64,000 bases of DNA, taken from Limnohabitans sp. 15K (GTDB lineage Bacteria; Pseudomonadota; Gammaproteobacteria; Burkholderiales; Burkholderiaceae_C). The notes under the pieces are model-generated. The model ran no database searches. It was not told where the DNA came from and saw only the letters and a list, made by a program, of their open reading frames with translations. Below are positions 60,433-64,000 of the stretch, one piece after another. Location of the stretch: assembly GCF_002778285.1 (NCBI RefSeq), contig NZ_NESM01000001.1, positions 1,758,501 through 1,822,500 on the forward strand, written 5' to 3'. Each line of letters begins with the position of its first letter. Position 1 is the first letter of the stretch. A program made the translations under genes and the position numbers.

Positions 60433-61797
60433 TCAATAAGTGGACGGTTCGATGTGCTGGCCGGTCAAGCGATCCAGCAGCACGCGGGCCTCTTGCAGCT
60501 GGTAGCGAGCCTCGATCAGGTCGGCACGTACGCTGCGCAAAACGCGTTGTGCATCCAGCACATCCAGAATGCCGCGCTCGCCAAAGCGGTAGGCCGCTTG
60601 TGCGACACGCAAGGCGGCCTCGGCTTCTCGCACCGAGCCCAGACTCAACGCCTCAATCCGCAGGCGTGCCATTTCCAGGGATTTCCAAGTTTGCAAAATC
60701 TCCTGTTGGAGCTCTGCTTGTCGTCCCTCCAGACGAATTTGGGCACGCTCCAACTCGGCGTTGGCTTGAGCAATGGGGCCGCTGCGGTTGTCCAACAGAG
60801 GAATTTGAATCCCGACGCCCCACTGACCCTGGCGAAATTCGGGGTCTTGGCTTTGGCTGTATCGCAACTCCAAACCAGGCCATCGGCTGGATTCAGCCCC
60901 GCGCAGCTGGGCTTGAGCTTTGTTCACTTCGGCTTGAAGCAGCCTCAACTCAGGGTTGTTCTTGGTGACCAGCTCATGCAGCTGGTTCAGATCCAGCAAC
61001 TCATGTGCCTCTTTCAGATCGCCCAGAAGTTTCCACTGTGTGGGCAGTTGACCTGCGGCCAGCTGGTTGAGCTGGACCTTGCTTTGCTCGACCATCAAGC
61101 GGTTGGTTTGCAGCCGTTCGCGTGCGGTGATGATTTCGGCATCGGCTTTGATGATTTCATAGCGTGCGGCCTCTCCGCTTTCGACCCTTAGACGCACACG
61201 TTCTCGCACTTGTTCCAGCAGTTGCACATCTTCTGCCGCTGCGTCTGCCTTGGCTTGGTAAAGCAAGCCCTGATAAATGCGCACGCGAGTCTGACTCACC
61301 AGTTCGTTGCGGGTCATACCGATCAGGTGGGTGCTTTCCAGTTCTGTGGCACTGGCCGCATCCATGCGTGCCTTGCGAACGCCAGGATTGTCGATCGGTT
61401 GGCTGATGCTCCAGCTTTGCACACTCCCTGGCGTTACACCCGCGATGCGGGCGGTGTTGCGTCCTTGGTTCCAATCGATTCGAGGGTTGGGCAGAGCTTG
61501 CGCTGACTTGGTGCCCGCGCGGGCTGCGTTGCGGGCACTTTGCGCTGCGCGCAGCTGTGGGTTGTGGGTCAATATGACAGGGATAAGTTGTTCTGCGCTC
61601 AACTCGGGTGCCGCATGTTGTGAGCTGTCACTTTGGATGGAAGCCGTTGCTGGTTGGCCTGAGTTCGACGTGGTGATTTGTGCTGTGGCGGCGCATGACA
61701 ACAGGATCAGGCACCCACCCAAAGCGGCGGACGTTTGGGTGAGCCTGAATTGGCTGCGGCTTGAGGTCGGCCTTTTTGCAGATGATGTTTGGCGCAT
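60433..61797 (-). CDS. czcC: TolC/CzcC-family outer-membrane efflux protein
   Basis: The 454-residue protein has two OEP repeats rich in coiled-coil helices (VILTHNPQLRAAQSARNAARAGTKSAQALPNPRIDW and LVTKNNPELRLLQAEVNKAQAQLRGAES). An N-terminal hydrophobic signal (LGGCLILLSCAATAQ) is preceded by about 25 residues, so the true start may be an internal one. It forms the outer-membrane channel of the pump. It is the first gene of the czcCBA-type operon; an AT-rich promoter region lies upstream (61800-61980). Confidence 0.86.
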   Translation of the reverse strand: MRQTSSAKRPTSSRSQFRLTQTSAALGGCLILLSCAATAQITTSNSGQPATASIQSDSSQHAAPELSAEQLIPVILTHNPQLRAAQSARNAARAGTKSAQALPNPRIDWNQGRNTARIAGVTPGSVQSWSISQPIDNPGVRKARMDAASATELESTHLIGMTRNELVSQTRVRIYQGLLYQAKADAAAEDVQLLEQVRERVRLRVESGEAARYEIIKADAEIITARERLQTNRLMVEQSKVQLNQLAAGQLPTQWKLLGDLKEAHELLDLNQLHELVTKNNPELRLLQAEVNKAQAQLRGAESSRWPGLELRYSQSQDPEFRQGQWGVGIQIPLLDNRSGPIAQANAELERAQIRLEGRQAELQQEILQTWKSLEMARLRIEALSLGSVREAEAALRVAQAAYRFGERGILDVLDAQRVLRSVRADLIEARYQLQEARVLLDRLTGQHIEPSTY

Positions 61798-62059
61798 GAG
61801 GGATTCCGTGAATCAACAAGAAATCCGATGGTAGGGGCAGTCAACTTATGGAAAAAGCAGATTATTAAATACTTTAAGTTCGTAAAAAACAGAATGTTTT
61901 ACGGTCGTGATGTGATGGACACGGCCAATGCGTCCCATCTCAACAACCCAAACAAAGTCCTTTTGCCAATCTGAAAAGGCCTGAGGCAGGACACGCCAAA
62001 CGGTTCAACGGGGTAGCATTGGCCAACGTGATGTCACACTGCAAATAAAGGATCCTGCG

Positions 62060-62437
62060 ATGGCCATACCTTGGTTGGCTGCTCTGAAAGTGATTCCCTG
62101 GGGGGATGTGATCGAGCACGCGCCTTCGGTGCTCAAAGCTGCCCGCAAGTTGATGGACCGTCAGCCACCTGGCCAAGCAGGCCCACCTGCCACGACGGAG
62201 CCCGTCAGTGCGGTGCCCAGCCTGGGTGAACTCAAAAACGCCTTGATCGCCGCTCAAGGTCAGATCGAACGCCAAGCTCAGACTCAGCGCGAGCTGACGG
62301 AAACATTGGCCGAGTTGGCTGAACAAAATGCGCGCTTGGTCAGCGCTGTGGAAGTGCTGCGCCTGCGCACGAGAGTGTTGGTTTGGGGTGGCGCGGCGAT
62401 GTTGTTGTGGTTGGCTGTGCTGACTTGGAAGACTTGA
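62060..62437 (+). CDS. Small tail-anchored coiled-coil membrane protein of unknown function
   Basis: The 125-residue protein begins MAIPWLAALKVIPWGDVIEHAPSVLKAARKLM. It has a Pro/Ala-rich linker, a coiled coil (NALIAAQGQIERQAQTQRELTETLAELAEQNARLVSAVEVLR), and one C-terminal transmembrane helix (VLVWGGAAMLLWLAVLTW). This layout is typical of small tail-anchored inner-membrane proteins of betaproteobacteria. A ribosome site (AAAGGAT) precedes the ATG. Its function is unknown; it is convergent with the glutathione peroxidase gene. Confidence 0.72.
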   Translation: MAIPWLAALKVIPWGDVIEHAPSVLKAARKLMDRQPPGQAGPPATTEPVSAVPSLGELKNALIAAQGQIERQAQTQRELTETLAELAEQNARLVSAVEVLRLRTRVLVWGGAAMLLWLAVLTWKT

Positions 62438-62483
62438 GCCGGCTTGCACCCCCTGTCAAGCACGGCTCCATAGACCTCAACTT

Positions 62484-62966
62484 TCAGGCTGCCAGCGCCG
62501 CTTCAATGTCCTTGGCGATCTTCTCAGGCGAGTCTTGTGGCGCATAGCGCTTGACCACGCGACCGTCGCGCCCCACCAAAAACTTGGTGAAGTTCCATTT
62601 GATGCCCTTGCTGCCCAAAATGCCGGGGGCCTCCGCTGTGAGCCATTGGTACAGCGGGTGAGCGCCGTCGCCGTTGACCTTGATCTTGCTCATCATCTGA
62701 AAGCTCACGCCGTAGTTCTTTTGGCAGAAGTTGGCGATTTGTACGTCGTCGCCCGGGTCTTGGCTGGCAAATTGGTTACAAGGAAAGCCCAGCACGGCCA
62801 GGCCTTGATCGCCGTAGGCTTTGTGCAACTTTTCCAGCCCCGTGAACTGAGGCGTAAAGCCGCAGGCGCTGGCGGTGTTGACGATCAGCATCACTTGGCC
62901 TTTGTAACGTGAAAGGGCCACGGGTTGGTTGTCGATGCTTTGGGCTTCAAAGTCATAAAGGCTCAT
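62484..62966 (-). CDS. Glutathione peroxidase (Cys type)
   Basis: The 160-residue enzyme has the catalytic C35 in NTASACGFTPQ, the Gln in LGFPCNQFASQ, and the Trp-Asn pair in IKWNFTKFLVGRDG. It reduces hydroperoxides using thioredoxin or glutathione. The catalytic residue is Cys, not selenocysteine, even though the genome handles selenium. No signal peptide is present. Confidence 0.93.
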   Translation of the reverse strand: MSLYDFEAQSIDNQPVALSRYKGQVMLIVNTASACGFTPQFTGLEKLHKAYGDQGLAVLGFPCNQFASQDPGDDVQIANFCQKNYGVSFQMMSKIKVNGDGAHPLYQWLTAEAPGILGSKGIKWNFTKFLVGRDGRVVKRYAPQDSPEKIAKDIEAALAA

Positions 62967-62988
62967 GGATGGGCTCCGTTGGCGTGGT

Positions 62989-63882
62989 TCAGTCTTTTCG
63001 TGAGGTGTCCGTCACCGACAGCAGTGCCGCCAGCAAAATCAGCGAACCACCCCACAGCGTTCGGTTTTCCCATTGTGCAGCACCCAGCAAAACGGAAGAT
63101 ACGCTGGCAAACAGCACTTCGGACAACATGACCAGTGCCGTGGTGTGGGCGGCCAGGCGCGCCGCGCCGTATTGCAGCGCCAGGTTGCCCAACAAAAACG
63201 AGATGGCCAGCAGCGCCACCAAGGGCAACCAAGTCCAAGCGGGGGCATCACCGACCGCCACCACGCCCGTGGCCAAACCCACTACGGCCGCCAATGTGGC
63301 CATGACAGCGCCGCCGCCAAACATGGCCAGGGTGCGCGACGCGCTGGGGGCGTCTTTGAGTTTGAGCAGCAGAGCGTTGGTGATGGCAAAGGTCAGGCCA
63401 CCCATCAGGGCCAGCACGTCGGCCAAACTCTCGGGCACAGGCCAAGGGGTCTCGGGGGTTTTGAGCACGATGAACAAGCCGACCAGCGCCAGCAACAGGC
63501 GCAGCAAAGCCATGGGGGTGGGCTTGTCACCCAGCAAGCACCAGGCCACCAGCACCGACCATGCGGGCATCAGGTAAAACAGCAGCACCACGCGCACCAC
63601 GTCGCCCACCGTGACAGCCCAGTTGAAGCCCACGTTGGTCAGGCCCGAGGCCAGCAACAAGAGCCACAGCCCGGGGTGGCCGCGCCAGCCCTGAAGTTGC
63701 CCGCTGCGCCACAGCCACAAGGCGATAGAAGCAAAGACAAAGGCATAAACCAAAGCCGTGGCCCAGAGCGGGTGCAGGCCAAGGGCCTCGAGTTGTTTGA
63801 AGGGCCACCAGCAGACGCCCCAGACCAATGCGTTGAACAGGAGCCCGGCAACCGCCAGGCTTTTGGGGGAGGTGTGGCCCAT
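62989..63882 (-). CDS. DMT-superfamily (EamA) transporter
   Basis: The 297-residue protein has ten hydrophobic segments in two EamA repeats (LFNALVWGVCWWPFKQLEALGLHPLWATALVYAF; ALMGGLTFAITNALLLKLKDAPSASRTLAMFGGGA). Such proteins export metabolites or amino acids; the substrate is unknown. The ATG at 63882 is preferred; the frame is open upstream but overlaps the preceding gene. It lies 11 bp after the stop of that gene. Confidence 0.85.
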   Translation of the reverse strand: MGHTSPKSLAVAGLLFNALVWGVCWWPFKQLEALGLHPLWATALVYAFVFASIALWLWRSGQLQGWRGHPGLWLLLLASGLTNVGFNWAVTVGDVVRVVLLFYLMPAWSVLVAWCLLGDKPTPMALLRLLLALVGLFIVLKTPETPWPVPESLADVLALMGGLTFAITNALLLKLKDAPSASRTLAMFGGGAVMATLAAVVGLATGVVAVGDAPAWTWLPLVALLAISFLLGNLALQYGAARLAAHTTALVMLSEVLFASVSSVLLGAAQWENRTLWGGSLILLAALLSVTDTSRKD

Positions 63883-63893
63883 GCGAGGGCGGA

Positions 63894-63998
63894 TCAGGAG
63901 GCGTCGCCGGAGGCTTTGGCGGCTGCAGTGGCTTGGCGCTTGCGCCACCAGCGCCAACCCAGCCAGGCCACACCCATGCCCAGCAAGGCAAAAATACC
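63894..63998 (-). CDS. C-terminal end of a membrane protein (truncated by window edge)
   Basis: Only the last 34 residues are inside the window. They form one hydrophobic helix (GIFALLGMGVAWLGWRWWRKR) and a short Ala/Lys tail ending GDAS. A membrane protein with a cytoplasmic basic tail is likely; the family cannot be told from this much. The stop lies 11 bp before the DMT gene, so the two may be cotranscribed. Confidence 0.5.
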   Translation of the reverse strand, partial: GIFALLGMGVAWLGWRWWRKRQATAAAKASGDAS

Positions 63999-64000
63999 AT

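Noticed and set aside
61789..61974. A 61-codon frame upstream of the efflux operon
   Set aside because: It overlaps the czcC start on the other strand and the AT-rich promoter region; probably chance.
62484..62966. Possible selenocysteine in glutathione peroxidase
   Set aside because: The catalytic codon encodes Cys and there is no in-frame TGA or SECIS-like hairpin.

Overview
The window reads as chromosomal DNA from a betaproteobacterium of the order Burkholderiales, most likely family Comamonadaceae (inference). Pointers are the high-GC coding style, a methionine synthase split into two genes, an SAH riboswitch, two orphan Bug-type solute-binding proteins, and a selenoneine (sen) cluster of the kind known from Variovorax. 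No rRNA, tRNA, CRISPR array, transposase or phage gene was recognised.

Layout. 0-0.3 kb: the 3' end of the first half of methionine synthase. 0.3-7 kb: two REP-like palindromes, a Tyr-phosphatase-like protein, a soluble two-component system, then a cyanate/nitrate-type ABC importer ending in cyanase (cynS). 7.1-13.9 kb: a type I restriction-modification system (hsdR-hsdM-hsdS) followed by an Abi/HEPN protein. 14.5-18.7 kb: a small unknown gene, a clear SAH riboswitch whose expression platform can hide the Shine-Dalgarno sequence, the second half of methionine synthase and a DUF6352-like protein. 18.8-23.4 kb: a periplasmic FKBP isomerase and a ynjB-C-D-F operon. 23.5-25.9 kb: an AT-rich island on the minus strand with a FRG-domain protein, an unrecognised partner overlapping it by 4 bp, two small cassette-like genes, one integron-type attC and one half attC. 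26.4-33.3 kb: a divergent Fic protein, a fused VTT/FAD oxidoreductase, a Bug protein, a 3-oxoacid CoA-transferase and a carboxymuconolactone-decarboxylase-like protein.

33.3-43.3 kb is a selenium island: a bicupin protein, an NADH-dehydrogenase/SelD fusion (candidate SenC), the selenosugar synthase SenB, the selenoneine synthase SenA, the histidine methyltransferase EgtD, and a four-gene PhnDCEE-type importer that is probably the selenium-oxyanion uptake system. Together they would take up selenium, activate it to selenophosphate, attach it to a sugar, and join it to hercynine to make selenoneine.

43.3-49.3 kb: an MFS transporter, an MmgE/PrpD-Bug-SDR catabolic operon and comM. 49.3-52.3 kb: a nitrogen-starvation unit (TorF-type porin, glnK, amtB) with a textbook sigma-54 promoter and an NtrC-like palindrome. 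52.3-55.8 kb: an SMP-30 lactonase and glcE-glcF without glcD. 55.8-61.8 kb: a heavy-metal RND efflux operon (czcCBA type) with a PII-like gene at its end. 62.0-64.0 kb: a small membrane protein, a Cys-type glutathione peroxidase, a DMT exporter and the end of another membrane protein gene.
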